A stretch of 64,000 bases of DNA from Planococcus sp. MB-3u-03 (GTDB taxonomy: Bacteria > Bacillota > Bacilli > Bacillales_A > Planococcaceae): assembly GCF_002833405.1 (NCBI RefSeq), contig NZ_CP025135.1, positions 663,501-727,500 on the forward strand, read 5' to 3'. The notes below the pieces were generated by a model. That model did no database searches and was not told where the DNA came from. It worked only from the letters and a program-made list of their open reading frames with translations. This document shows, piece by piece, positions 44,304 to 54,461 of this stretch; position 1 is the stretch's first letter, and each line of letters starts with the position of its first letter. Made by a program: the position numbers and the translations under genes.

Positions 44304-46574
44304 ATGCCAGAAAAAAGAGATGAAATCATATTGCGAGGGCTTCGCGAAAACAATTTGAAGAATATCGATTTGAATATCCCGAAAGAGAAGATCAACGTCT
44401 TTACCGGCTTGTCGGGTTCGGGGAAAAGTTCGGTCGTCTTCGATACCTTGGCGACAGAAAGCAGAAGGCAGATGACCTTGAACTATCCACTGTACATCCG
44501 CCATCAGATGCCTAGATACGAGCGGCCGCATGCCGACTTGATGCAGCATTTGAGCCCAGTGGTGGTCGTGGAACAAAAGCCGGTCAGAGGCAATTCCCGT
44601 TCGACGGTCGGCACGTATATGGACATCGACCCGTTGATCCGGCTGCTGTTCTCGAGAATCGGCAGTCCGCCGATCGGTTCGGCGACTGAATTTTCGAGTG
44701 AAAGTTCGTTCGGCAACTGTCCGGAATGCAATGGCTTCGGGGAAGTCGTGACGCCGGATATTCACAAGCTGATCGACCACACGAAATCAATCCGGGAGTC
44801 CGCGGTGCGCTTCAAGCCGCTTGCGCCTCCTGGTTGGCAAGGCAGATGGATGAGGGACGGCGGATTGTTCGATCCCGATCTCCCCATCAAAGATTTCACG
44901 GAAGAAAAGTACAATCTGCTCGTATACGGTCCGCCGGAAGGAGAACGTGCATTTAGCACTTATTATTACAAAGAAGGCGATCGCGAAATCGAGTGGGACG
45001 GTCTGCTTCCGAGGTTTATTCGCTTGTACATCAACCGGGACCTGACGAAACTGAAAATCGTCTCCCAGGAAGACGTCTTGGCGTTGACGACGCGTACCCC
45101 GTGCCCGGTTTGTGAAGGTTCTGGACTCAATCCGAGAGTGCTGGAGTGCAAAATCAACGGCTTGAACATCGCCAATTATGCCCGTTTGGAATTGACGGAA
45201 CTGCTTGGTGAACTGGAGAAAATCGACGACCCGATCGGCAAGTCGATTGCACAGCAAGCGCATCCGAGCGTAAAGCAGCTGGTCGGTTTGGGGCTCAGCT
45301 ATTTGAGCTTGTCGCGCAAAATGGGCACTTTGTCCGGCGGGGAAGCGCAACGCGTGAAAATCGCACGCCACCTCGGCAGCAGCCTCAATAACATCACCTA
45401 TATTTTTGACGAGCCGAGCGCCGGTTTGCATCCCGAAGAAATCAATATGTTGACGCATATGCTGGAAAGTTTGCGGGACAATTACAATACCGTCGTCGTC
45501 ATCGAACACAATCTGGCGGTCATCAAGACAGCGGATGAAATCATTGAAATGGGGCCGGGCGCAGGCAGAAGCGGCGGTGAAGTGGTCTATCAAGGCGGGC
45601 AGGAAGGCTTGAAGAAAGCTTCCGCCATCACGGATTTGGACCACACCGTAACGGTGAATGAACAGCCGAGAACAGCTGAAAACACGTTTTCGATCAAAAA
45701 TGCATCGGATAATAATTTGAAAAATATCAGCGTGGAAATTCCACAGAATGCCCTCGTCTCGGTGTGCGGCGTTTCAGGTTCGGGAAAAAGCTCGTTGATG
45801 TTTGGCGCATTTACCGGCAATTATCCTGAAACGATTGCGGTCGGCCAAGGCAGCATCGGCACGTCCAGCCGTTCGACGCTCGCAACGTACATGGGCATCA
45901 TGAGTGACATCCGGTCGATTCTCGCAAAACAAACCGGACAGCCGGCGGGCTTGTTCAGCTTTAATTCACTGGGCGCCTGCCCGGTATGTGAAGGCAAAGG
46001 CATCACCACGCCGAACGTCGCTTTTGCGGATCCCGTGACGGTGACTTGTGAAGCATGCAAGGGCATGAGGTATTCAGATGAAGCTTTGTCTTACCGATAT
46101 AAAGGAAAAAACATTGTGGAAATTTTGGAGTTGACGATCGACGAAACGAATGAGTATTTGGAAATGCCCAAAATCGTCAAAAAAGTGGATACGTTAAAAG
46201 ATGTCGGCTTAGGCTATCTGACACTTGGGCAAACGACGGGCTCGTTAAGCGGAGGCGAAGTGCAGCGTTTGAAGCTCGCGAGCCACCTGAAAAAAGAAGG
46301 GCAGATCTATTTATTGGACGAACCGTCACTCGGTTTGCATACCCGAGACAATGCCCATCTGTTGGACGTCTTTCAAGCACTCGTCGACAAAGGCAATTCG
46401 GTCATCCTCATCGAGCACAACCTGAACTTGATCGCAGCGAGCGACTGGGTCATCGAAATGGGCCCAAGCGGCGGCAAAAAAGGCGGCGAAGTGCTGTTTG
46501 AAGGCACGCCGCAAGAGATGCTCGAAGCGGATACTTTGACCGCGAAATGGATGAGAGATGGTGTGAAAGGATAG
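44304..46574 (+). CDS. UvrA-like ABC ATPase (short UvrA paralogue)
   Basis: From ATG 44304 (after AAAGGAGAAT) the protein is 756 residues, well short of the roughly 940 of repair UvrA. It has two ABC cassettes: Walker A GLSGSGKSS (35-43) with signature LSGGEAQRVK, and a second Walker A GVSGSGKSS with LSGGEVQRLK. Cys-x-x-Cys zinc modules are CPECNGFG, CPVCEGSG and CPVCEGKG...CEAC. The UvrB-binding insertion appears reduced, as in UvrA2-type proteins linked to drug or antibiotic tolerance. No uvrB is near. Confidence 0.85.
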   Translation: MPEKRDEIILRGLRENNLKNIDLNIPKEKINVFTGLSGSGKSSVVFDTLATESRRQMTLNYPLYIRHQMPRYERPHADLMQHLSPVVVVEQKPVRGNSRSTVGTYMDIDPLIRLLFSRIGSPPIGSATEFSSESSFGNCPECNGFGEVVTPDIHKLIDHTKSIRESAVRFKPLAPPGWQGRWMRDGGLFDPDLPIKDFTEEKYNLLVYGPPEGERAFSTYYYKEGDREIEWDGLLPRFIRLYINRDLTKLKIVSQEDVLALTTRTPCPVCEGSGLNPRVLECKINGLNIANYARLELTELLGELEKIDDPIGKSIAQQAHPSVKQLVGLGLSYLSLSRKMGTLSGGEAQRVKIARHLGSSLNNITYIFDEPSAGLHPEEINMLTHMLESLRDNYNTVVVIEHNLAVIKTADEIIEMGPGAGRSGGEVVYQGGQEGLKKASAITDLDHTVTVNEQPRTAENTFSIKNASDNNLKNISVEIPQNALVSVCGVSGSGKSSLMFGAFTGNYPETIAVGQGSIGTSSRSTLATYMGIMSDIRSILAKQTGQPAGLFSFNSLGACPVCEGKGITTPNVAFADPVTVTCEACKGMRYSDEALSYRYKGKNIVEILELTIDETNEYLEMPKIVKKVDTLKDVGLGYLTLGQTTGSLSGGEVQRLKLASHLKKEGQIYLLDEPSLGLHTRDNAHLLDVFQALVDKGNSVILIEHNLNLIAASDWVIEMGPSGGKKGGEVLFEGTPQEMLEADTLTAKWMRDGVKG

Positions 46575-46593
46575 AGCGGCAGCGTTCTGTCTA

Positions 46594-46678
46594 TCCCTGT
46601 GCAAGACACAATTCGAGCACAAGAAACCTTGATATAGCAGCGTTTTGTCACTAGCACGTCCCTGTGCATGACACAATT
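46594..46678 (+). repeat. Paired 20-bp repeat element, 65-bp register
   Basis: The copies are TCCCTGTGCAAGACACAATT (46594-46613) and TCCCTGTGCATGACACAATT (46659-46678). The core contains TATAGCAGCGTTTT, close to the core of other copies. Confidence 0.88.
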
Positions 46679-46788
46679 CATCCGATTCATTCCAGGAAAC
46701 CGTTTCACCGGCTGGCAAAAACGGGAAGGTAGAAAGAAAGAGGCACATATTGCCAGTGACTATTATCTTTCGGGAGGATGAACGCATC

Positions 46789-47604
46789 ATGGATGAACGC
46801 ACATTGAAGAAAACCCAACTGTTCACGATCTTGAACCTGGTTGCTTATTTCACGACGCTTGGCGTCAATTACCTCGGATCATCAGGATTCTTTAACGGCA
46901 ACACGCAGAAAGACATTTCGGATAAATACATGACGCTCATTTCGCCGGCGCCGTTTACGTTTTCGATTTGGGGGGTCATTTATACGCTCGTGCTGGTGAC
47001 GCTCGTTTATTTATTCATTAAACGAAAAGACGATAAGGTCAGCCGGCTGGTGCTGCTGATCTCACCGTTATTCATCGCGAGTTCGCTGTTTAATATGGGC
47101 TGGATTGTGGCGTTTTCGTATGAGGCGCTTGGCATCTCGACTTTGTTGATCTTGGGGCTATTGTTCTCCTTGCTGTTCATCGTCGAACGGATCTACAAGC
47201 ATCGCTCCGAGTTTCCATCGACATTGGCAGGGCTTGCGTTCACGTTATACGGCGGCTGGGTATTCATCGCGACAATCGTCAACATCTCGCTGTTGCTGGT
47301 GCAATTGGAATGGAACGGTTTCGGCATTTCGGATTCGGTGTGGACCATCATCGTCCTCGGAATCGCCATCGCGTTTGTGCTGTTCTACTTGTCGCGCTTC
47401 AAAAACGCAGCGTTTCCGATTCCGCTCGCTTGGGCATTTTTCGGCATCTATAGTTCGTATGCGAACGGTCAGCTCGACCCGGCGATGGCTTCGGTCATCC
47501 AGGGCGTGTTAATAGCAGGTATCGTCATTTTCCTGGCGGCGGTCGTTTGGCGTTTCATTAAAAATGGCAATGCGCTGTTCTTGAAACAGCCAGCCCGTGA
47601 ATAG
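46789..47604 (+). CDS. TspO/MBR-like tryptophan-rich sensory family membrane protein
   Basis: The 271-residue protein has about eight membrane segments. The stretch LISPAPFTFSIWGVIYTLVLVTLVYLF and later LYGGWVFIATIVNISLLL and PLAWAFFGIY match the tryptophan-rich sensory/TspO-related group, though it is longer than classical TspO (about 160). Members bind porphyrins or act in stress responses. ATG 46789 is 9 nt after GGGAGGAT. Single gene; the exact function is unsure. Confidence 0.68.
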   Translation: MDERTLKKTQLFTILNLVAYFTTLGVNYLGSSGFFNGNTQKDISDKYMTLISPAPFTFSIWGVIYTLVLVTLVYLFIKRKDDKVSRLVLLISPLFIASSLFNMGWIVAFSYEALGISTLLILGLLFSLLFIVERIYKHRSEFPSTLAGLAFTLYGGWVFIATIVNISLLLVQLEWNGFGISDSVWTIIVLGIAIAFVLFYLSRFKNAAFPIPLAWAFFGIYSSYANGQLDPAMASVIQGVLIAGIVIFLAAVVWRFIKNGNALFLKQPARE

Positions 47605-47700
47605 AATAAGCACGGATTTGAGGGAATTGTAAGTTTGTTTAAATCCGAAAACATTCGGGAACAACTAGTGACAGAATGATTTTCAGAGGAGGAACTATCA

Positions 47701-48369
47701 ATGGCTAAAGTATTAGCAGTGCTATCAAGTGGACATAAAGATACGGAGAACAATTACGAAACCGGCTGGTGGGCAGAAGAACTGTTCGCACCGATGGAAA
47801 TTTTAAAGAACGCAGGACATCAAGTGGAGCTCGCTTCGCCAAAAGGCGGCAAACCGACGCTTGACGAAGTCAGCATCAGTGAAGAGTATGACCCAGAAGG
47901 CAAGTACAAGAAAATGTACGAATCCGGCCTTGCGGACAACACGAAAAAATTATCGGATGTGAACGCGAAAGAATATGACGCGATTTTCATCGTCGGCGGA
48001 CACGGCGCGATGTATGACCTCGCGGAAGATGAAACGCTTCACGGCATCATCAACGCTGTATACGACAACGGCAAGATCGTGTCGGCAGTGTGCCATGGAC
48101 CTGCACCGTTGATCTGGACGAAACGCCCAGACGGCCAAAGCATCATCGCTGGATTGGACGTTACTGGGTACCCGGAAGCTGTCGAACCTGAAGGTCTCCC
48201 GGAAATCCTGCCATTTAGCTTGGAAGGCAAAATGAACGAAGTGGCCAATTACACCGCAGACGAAAAAGTGGTGTGGGGCAATGAGCAAGTATTGACGGGC
48301 CGCGACCCATTTGCTTCTGAAGCATTGGCTGAGGAATTGGTCAAAGCATTGGATAACAAAAACAACTAA
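47701..48369 (+). CDS. DJ-1/PfpI-family protein (Hsp31-like type 1 glutamine amidotransferase fold)
   Basis: The 222-residue protein has the DJ-1/PfpI fold with the nucleophile elbow AVCHGPAPLIW (reactive Cys) and the acidic residue in GGHGAMYDLAEDE. The GWWAEELFAPMEILKNAGHQVELASPKGGKPTLD region is typical of the Hsp31/YDR533C branch, whose members act as glyoxalase III, chaperone or deglycase. AGAGGAGG precedes the ATG by a few bases. It is a single gene with a strong terminator after it. Confidence 0.88.
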   Translation: MAKVLAVLSSGHKDTENNYETGWWAEELFAPMEILKNAGHQVELASPKGGKPTLDEVSISEEYDPEGKYKKMYESGLADNTKKLSDVNAKEYDAIFIVGGHGAMYDLAEDETLHGIINAVYDNGKIVSAVCHGPAPLIWTKRPDGQSIIAGLDVTGYPEAVEPEGLPEILPFSLEGKMNEVANYTADEKVVWGNEQVLTGRDPFASEALAEELVKALDNKNN

Positions 48370-48399
48370 GTGATAGGCGACAACCGCCATCTCGATAAG

Positions 48400-48432
48400 C
48401 AAGGCTTTGCATCGTTCTCGTGCAAAGCCTTG
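48400..48432 (+). terminator. Rho-independent terminator
   Basis: CAAGGCTTTGCA and TGCAAAGCCTTG form a perfect 12-bp stem with a 9-nt loop, followed by eight T residues. Confidence 0.9.
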
Positions 48433-48586
48433 TTTTTTTTATTTAAATGAAGATGCTCCTGCGCTAGCTTTTCGTGAAATCTTTTCTCAGTGCAAGATGA
48501 GCCGCAGCGAAGTTGTTTGAAGCAAGCAGGGGGAATTATTTAGGAGGCAGAGCAGGAATATTTAAACAAAAATTCAGAAAAATATA

Positions 48587-48615
48587 TTGACAGCGCTTTC
48601 TTTTAAGTATAACTT
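48587..48615 (+). promoter_or_regulatory. glpF promoter with overlapping cre site
   Basis: The -35 TTGACA (48587-48592) is part of a cre-like sequence TTGACAGCGCTTTCTT. A -10 region TATAAC/TAACTT follows 15-17 bp later. CcpA binding here would occlude the promoter, as expected for glycerol genes. Confidence 0.6.
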
Positions 48616-48656
48616 ATAGATAACAAGTTAAGAGTTGTGTTGGAGACCCGGAGATT

Positions 48657-48712
48657 CGCACATTAATGAGTACTTCTATCGAGGAGAACTTTCATTAATT
48701 GCGGATTTTTTT
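48657..48712 (+). promoter_or_regulatory. glpF leader terminator, probable GlpP antitermination site
   Basis: CGCACATTAATGA and TCATTAATTGCG form a stem interrupted by one base, followed by a T run (48706-48712), in the untranslated leader of glpF. A purine-rich GTTGGAGACCCGGAGATT segment precedes it. In Bacillus the glp leaders carry such terminators, which GlpP overrides when glycerol-3-phosphate is present. GlpP itself is not in this window. Confidence 0.68.
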
Positions 48713-48761
48713 AATGGGCATTTGCACAGCTGTTGCTTTAAAAGGAAAGGAAGTGTTAAGC

Positions 48762-49601
48762 ATGTCAGAGTTTTTAGCAGAATTGATCGGGACCATGATC
48801 TTGATTATTTTCGGCGGCGGTGTAGTGGCGGGAGTAGTCTTGAAAGATTCCAAGGCTGAAGGCAGCGGGTGGGTCGTCATCACGATTGCGTGGGGGCTGG
48901 CCGTTACGATGGCGGTGTACGCAGTGGGCAGTTTTTCAGGAGCCCACGTCAATCCGGCGGTGACGTTTGGATTGGCATCTGTAGGCGAGTTCCCGTGGTC
49001 GAAAGTTCCGATGTATATTCTCGCCCAAATGATCGGCGCGATTATCGGCGCAGTAATCGTCTTTTTGAATTACTTGCCGCATTGGAAGATTACGGAAGAT
49101 CAAGGAGCGAAATTAGCTGTATTCTCCACGGGTCCCGCTGTTCGAAGCCCATTTTCGAATTTAGTCAGTGAGATTATTGGAACTGCTGTGTTGGTAATGG
49201 GGTTGCTATTCATTGGCGCCAATGACTTTACAGATGGCTTGAATCCTTTGATTGTTGGAGCTCTGATTATTGCAATCGGCATGTCGCTCGGCGGCACTAC
49301 AGGCTATGCCATTAATCCGGCGCGTGACCTTGGCCCCCGTATTGCACATGCTTTACTTCCTATTCCTGGAAAAGGTAGTTCGGACTGGAGCTATGCCTGG
49401 GTGCCAGTTGTCGGCCCGATTTTCGGCGGTATTTATGGCGCAGTTTTCTATAAAGCTTTCTTCACAAGTGATTACAGCCTGTTGTTCTGGGGCTTGAGCA
49501 TAGTAATGGCCGGCATCTTGATTGGGGCAGCAAGCGCCGAATTGAAAAAAGGCCGTACTGTAGCGAATGAAATCGAAGACACGTTAGTGGATGACAAATA
49601 A
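48762..49601 (+). CDS. glpF: Glycerol uptake facilitator (aquaglyceroporin)
   Basis: From ATG 48762 (after GGAAAGGAAG) the protein is 279 residues with six membrane segments. The two half-helix motifs are NPAVTFG (64-70) and NPARDLGPR (185-193), the aspartate after the second NPAR being the glycerol-facilitator marker. It lets glycerol diffuse through the cytoplasmic membrane. It is the first gene of glpF-glpK-glpD and shares their control. Confidence 0.93.
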   Translation: MSEFLAELIGTMILIIFGGGVVAGVVLKDSKAEGSGWVVITIAWGLAVTMAVYAVGSFSGAHVNPAVTFGLASVGEFPWSKVPMYILAQMIGAIIGAVIVFLNYLPHWKITEDQGAKLAVFSTGPAVRSPFSNLVSEIIGTAVLVMGLLFIGANDFTDGLNPLIVGALIIAIGMSLGGTTGYAINPARDLGPRIAHALLPIPGKGSSDWSYAWVPVVGPIFGGIYGAVFYKAFFTSDYSLLFWGLSIVMAGILIGAASAELKKGRTVANEIEDTLVDDK

Positions 49602-49634
49602 CGATTGATCAAAACACCATTCGAGGAGGAATAA

Positions 49635-51134
<1,500 letters not shown>

Positions 51135-51174
51135 CACTCAAATAACAGTAAGCTAGTGTGAAAGCAGCAGCATT

Positions 51175-51236
51175 CAGGGGACCGGGACCATCTGCAGATT
51201 ATATTCTGTGATGTCTTCAGGTCCCTGTTTTTTTTA
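51175..51236 (+). promoter_or_regulatory. Hairpin between glpK and glpD (terminator or GlpP-type leader)
   Basis: CAGGGGACC pairs with GGTCCCTG around a long loop (51184-51219), followed by nine T residues, only 37 bp before glpD. It could terminate glpK or act as the regulated leader terminator of glpD, as known in Bacillus. No clear promoter is seen between them. Confidence 0.65.
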
Positions 51237-51272
51237 CCAATCGCCATTCAGTTTTTCGAATGAAGGAGAGGG

Positions 51273-52940
51273 ATGGAAATGAAGTTTTCCAGTTATGATC
51301 GACAGGAAAGTTATCACCATTTGGAAAATCAGCACTGGGACCTGCTGGTGATCGGCGGCGGAATCACGGGTGCCGGCATCGCCTTGGATGCCACAGCAAG
51401 AGGTTTGAAAACAGCGGTCATTGAAATGCAGGATTTCGCTGCAGGCACCAGCAGCCGGTCGACCAAACTCGTTCACGGCGGCTTGCGCTATTTAAAACAA
51501 TTCGAAGTGAAAATGGTCGCCGAAGTCGGCAAGGAACGTGAAATCGTCTATGAAAACGGCCCGCATGTAACCACACCGGAGTGGATGCTTTTGCCGTTTT
51601 ATAAAGGCGGAACGTTTGGGCCCTTAAGCACAAATCTCGGCTTGCGGGTTTACGATTTTCTGGCCGGCGTGAAGAAAGGCGAAAGACGCAAGATGCTGAG
51701 CCGGGAAGAAACCTTGCGGCGCGAGCCTTTATTGAAGAAAGAAGGCTTGAAGGGCGGAGGTTATTATGTAGAGTACAAGACGGATGATGCACGCCTGACG
51801 ATAGAAGTCATGAAAAAAGCCGTCGAGAAGGGAGCCCTTGCTTTAAACTACGCAAAAGTGACGGAGTTTATTTACGAGAACCAGAAAGTGCTCGGTGTGA
51901 AAGTGGAGGACCAGATAACCCGTAATGTCCATCATGTGTATGCAAAGAAAATCATTAATGCTGCCGGTCCTTGGGTCGATACATTAAGGGAAAAAGACCA
52001 GTCGAAAGAAGGCAAAACACTGCAACTGACAAAAGGAATCCATTTGGTTTTCGATGGCAAACGGTTTCCTTTAAAGCAAGCGATTTATTTCGACATGCCG
52101 GACGGGCGTATGGCGTTTGCCATCCCGCGTGAAGGCAAAGTCTATGTCGGCACGACCGATACGGTGTATAAAGCGGATATCGCCCATCCGACGATGACCC
52201 GTGCTGACCGTGATTACGTTTTGCGCGCCATCGAATTCATGTTCCCGGAAGTAGGCATCGGGGTGCGAGATATCGAATCGAGTTGGGCGGGATTGCGTCC
52301 GCTTATCCGCGAAGAAGGAAAAGATCCATCGGAAATTTCTAGGAAAGATGAGATTTTCATCTCAGAGTCCGGGTTGATCTCGATTGCCGGTGGGAAATTG
52401 ACCGGCTACCGCAAAATGGGTGAAAACGTAGTCGATCAAGTGGCCGCACAATTGCAGAAAGAACAAGGCATTCGTTTGACGAAAGTCTCCACAAAGCAAT
52501 TGCCGATTTCTGGAGGGGAAGTTGGAGGTTCCAAGCAATTCGAGAAATTCCGGGTGGACCGGGAACAGCAGGCGATGCAACTCGGATTGAATGGTCGCAC
52601 AGCCCAAATGCTAACCCATCGTTACGGCGCCAATGTCGATCAAGTGTTAGCCATTTTTTCGACTGGCCGGGAACATGCGGAACAGGCCGCTCTCGATCCG
52701 CTTGTTTACGCGATGCTCCGCTATGCGATGGAATATGAGGCAGCATATAAACCGGTCGATTTTTTCGTGCGCCGGACAGGTGCCCTGTATTTCAACATTG
52801 AGTGGGTTCACGTCTACAAAGAAGCCGTTATTTCATATATGGCGAAAGAATTTGCTTGGAGTGACGAACAGGCAGCTGCTTATACGGAAGAATTAAATAC
52901 GGCGTTGTACGAAGCGGTAAATCCGGTAGAAGACCACTGA
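51273..52940 (+). CDS. glpD: Aerobic glycerol-3-phosphate dehydrogenase
   Basis: The 555-residue flavoprotein has the FAD motif LLVIGGGITGAGIALDATARGLKTAVIE near residue 25 and the GlpD stretch GTSSRSTKLVHGGLRYLKQFE. The substrate region includes SSWAGLRPLIREEGKDPSEISRKDEIFIS, then a C-terminal helical domain. It oxidises glycerol-3-phosphate to dihydroxyacetone phosphate and passes electrons to menaquinone at the membrane. AAGGAGAGG precedes ATG 51273; ATG 51279 is also possible. It closes the glp cluster. Confidence 0.94.
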   Translation: MEMKFSSYDRQESYHHLENQHWDLLVIGGGITGAGIALDATARGLKTAVIEMQDFAAGTSSRSTKLVHGGLRYLKQFEVKMVAEVGKEREIVYENGPHVTTPEWMLLPFYKGGTFGPLSTNLGLRVYDFLAGVKKGERRKMLSREETLRREPLLKKEGLKGGGYYVEYKTDDARLTIEVMKKAVEKGALALNYAKVTEFIYENQKVLGVKVEDQITRNVHHVYAKKIINAAGPWVDTLREKDQSKEGKTLQLTKGIHLVFDGKRFPLKQAIYFDMPDGRMAFAIPREGKVYVGTTDTVYKADIAHPTMTRADRDYVLRAIEFMFPEVGIGVRDIESSWAGLRPLIREEGKDPSEISRKDEIFISESGLISIAGGKLTGYRKMGENVVDQVAAQLQKEQGIRLTKVSTKQLPISGGEVGGSKQFEKFRVDREQQAMQLGLNGRTAQMLTHRYGANVDQVLAIFSTGREHAEQAALDPLVYAMLRYAMEYEAAYKPVDFFVRRTGALYFNIEWVHVYKEAVISYMAKEFAWSDEQAAAYTEELNTALYEAVNPVEDH

Positions 52941-53019
52941 AACTGAGTGGAATCCTGGTGTCAGAAGCAAGTCGAATCGTCTATGTTCTATTATACTAGC
53001 TACCGTTCAAATTGTATTT

Positions 53020-53049
53020 ACACACGCGACTGTTGTCTGTCGCGTGTGT
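53020..53049 (+). terminator. Terminator of glpD
   Basis: ACACACGCGAC and GTCGCGTGTGT form a perfect 11-bp stem, followed by a T run. In the 440-bp gap to the next gene there is otherwise only the inverted repeat pair. Confidence 0.9.
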
Positions 53050-53192
53050 TTTTTTATTGTGCTCACTAACAGAGGCGGCTTTTGGGTAGAAAAGCGAGGG
53101 CGTTCAAAAGCTTGGGCTTTATCATAACGGCTTCTGCGCCAAATAGCACTACAAGGCTTTTAAATATGAGTTTAGTAGGAAATCAGGTCTTG

Positions 53193-53299
53193 AATTGTGT
53201 GATGCACAGGGACGTGCGAGTCTCAGCACTATACGAAATCCCTTGCCCCGACTAGCTTCCGGGATAAACATCTCCCGTGAATTGTGTGGTGCACAGGGA
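53193..53299 (-). repeat. Paired 20-bp repeat element, inverted orientation, 87-bp register
   Basis: AATTGTGTGATGCACAGGGA (53193-53212) and AATTGTGTGGTGCACAGGGA (53280-53299) are the minus-strand form of the 20-bp repeat. The spacing is 87 bp rather than 65. Confidence 0.85.
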
Positions 53300-53384
53300 C
53301 AAACACATCCCGGCCAACCATATAGTTTGAGTTCCTGATAATGTAAGAGTAATCTGAAAATATAACTGAGAGGAGTGAAAGTGG

Positions 53385-54227
53385 ATGAACAAAGCAATTC
53401 CAGAAGTGACATTGAACGACGGAACGACCTTGCCGGTTACAGGGCTCGGTACATATGGATTGTGGGGCAATGCCGGAGCAAACTCGGTCAGCAGCGGGAT
53501 CAACGCTGGCTACCGCTTGATTGACACGGCGTATAATTATGAGAATGAAGGCGCGGTCGGGGAAGGCATCAAACGCAGCGGCATTTCCCACGATGATTTA
53601 TGGATCACCTCCAAACTGCCGGGGCGTTATCATGAATACGACAAAGCAATGGTGGCGATTCAAGAATCGTTATACCGTTCGAAGCTGGATTATTTCGATC
53701 TCTACGTCATCCACTGGCCGCTTCCGAATCAAGACTTGTACGCCGAAGCCTGGCAGGCGCTGATCGATGCGCAAAAATGGGGGCTTGTCCGGTCGATTGG
53801 CGTGAGCAACTTCCTGCCTGAACATCTCGAGCGCATCATAAAGGAGACCGGGGTGACGCCGAGTTTGAACCAAGTGGAGCTGCATCCGTTCTTCAACCAG
53901 GAAGAACAGCGGAGAGCCCACGCGGAACATCATATCCAAACGCAGTCATGGAGCCCGATAGCGAGAGCGGCCGATATCCTGTCGAATGACACTGTCAGCA
54001 AAATCGCAGAAAGCCATCACAAAACGATCCCTCAAGTGGTGCTGCGCTGGCAATACCAAATCGGTTCTGTGTCCATTCCGCGCTCGACTTCCCCGACGCG
54101 TCAGCGCGAAAATCTGGATATTTTCGATTTTGAATTAAGCGAAACCGAAATGACGGCGATCGCTGGATTGTCCCGCCCAGACGGCAGGCTGTTTGGTATG
54201 GATCCGGCAACTCACGAAGAGTTTTAA
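53385..54227 (+). CDS. Aldo/keto reductase
   Basis: The 280-residue AKR has the catalytic set Asp and Tyr in RLIDTAYNYENE, Lys in WITSKLPG, and His in YVIHWPLP. The cofactor-binding stretch SIPRSTSPTRQRENL is near the C-terminus. It reduces aldehydes or ketones with NADPH, and bacterial members act on methylglyoxal and 2,5-diketogluconate. GAGAGGAGTG precedes the ATG. It is a single gene between two copies of the inverted repeat element. Confidence 0.9.
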   Translation: MNKAIPEVTLNDGTTLPVTGLGTYGLWGNAGANSVSSGINAGYRLIDTAYNYENEGAVGEGIKRSGISHDDLWITSKLPGRYHEYDKAMVAIQESLYRSKLDYFDLYVIHWPLPNQDLYAEAWQALIDAQKWGLVRSIGVSNFLPEHLERIIKETGVTPSLNQVELHPFFNQEEQRRAHAEHHIQTQSWSPIARAADILSNDTVSKIAESHHKTIPQVVLRWQYQIGSVSIPRSTSPTRQRENLDIFDFELSETEMTAIAGLSRPDGRLFGMDPATHEEF

Positions 54228-54299
54228 AGAAGTATCGACCGATATAGTGTACAAAAACACATCCGCAGCATGCGCCTGCCGGGTGTATTTTTATGCTCG

Positions 54300-54405
54300 A
54301 ATTGTTTGGCGCACAGGGACAAAAATCGGTTCGCTAAACTGAACCCCCGCGCTGCGCCTCATATCTCGGCGAATCCGGTGTTCAGAATTGTGTGGTGCAC
54401 AGGGA
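54300..54405 (-). repeat. Paired 20-bp repeat element, inverted orientation, 86-bp register
   Basis: AATTGTTTGGCGCACAGGGA (54300-54319, one base off the common form) and AATTGTGTGGTGCACAGGGA (54386-54405) are 86 bp apart, between the aldo/keto reductase and macro-domain genes. Confidence 0.82.
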
Positions 54406-54461
54406 CGGGCCAATCAGGTACTATAGAACAATAGAGACTGAAGACAGAGAGGGATGAGCCC

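Noticed and set aside
44787..45644. 285-residue minus-strand frame within the UvrA-like gene
   Set aside because: It is antisense to conserved ABC and zinc motifs; the composition reflects the shadow of a GC-biased gene.
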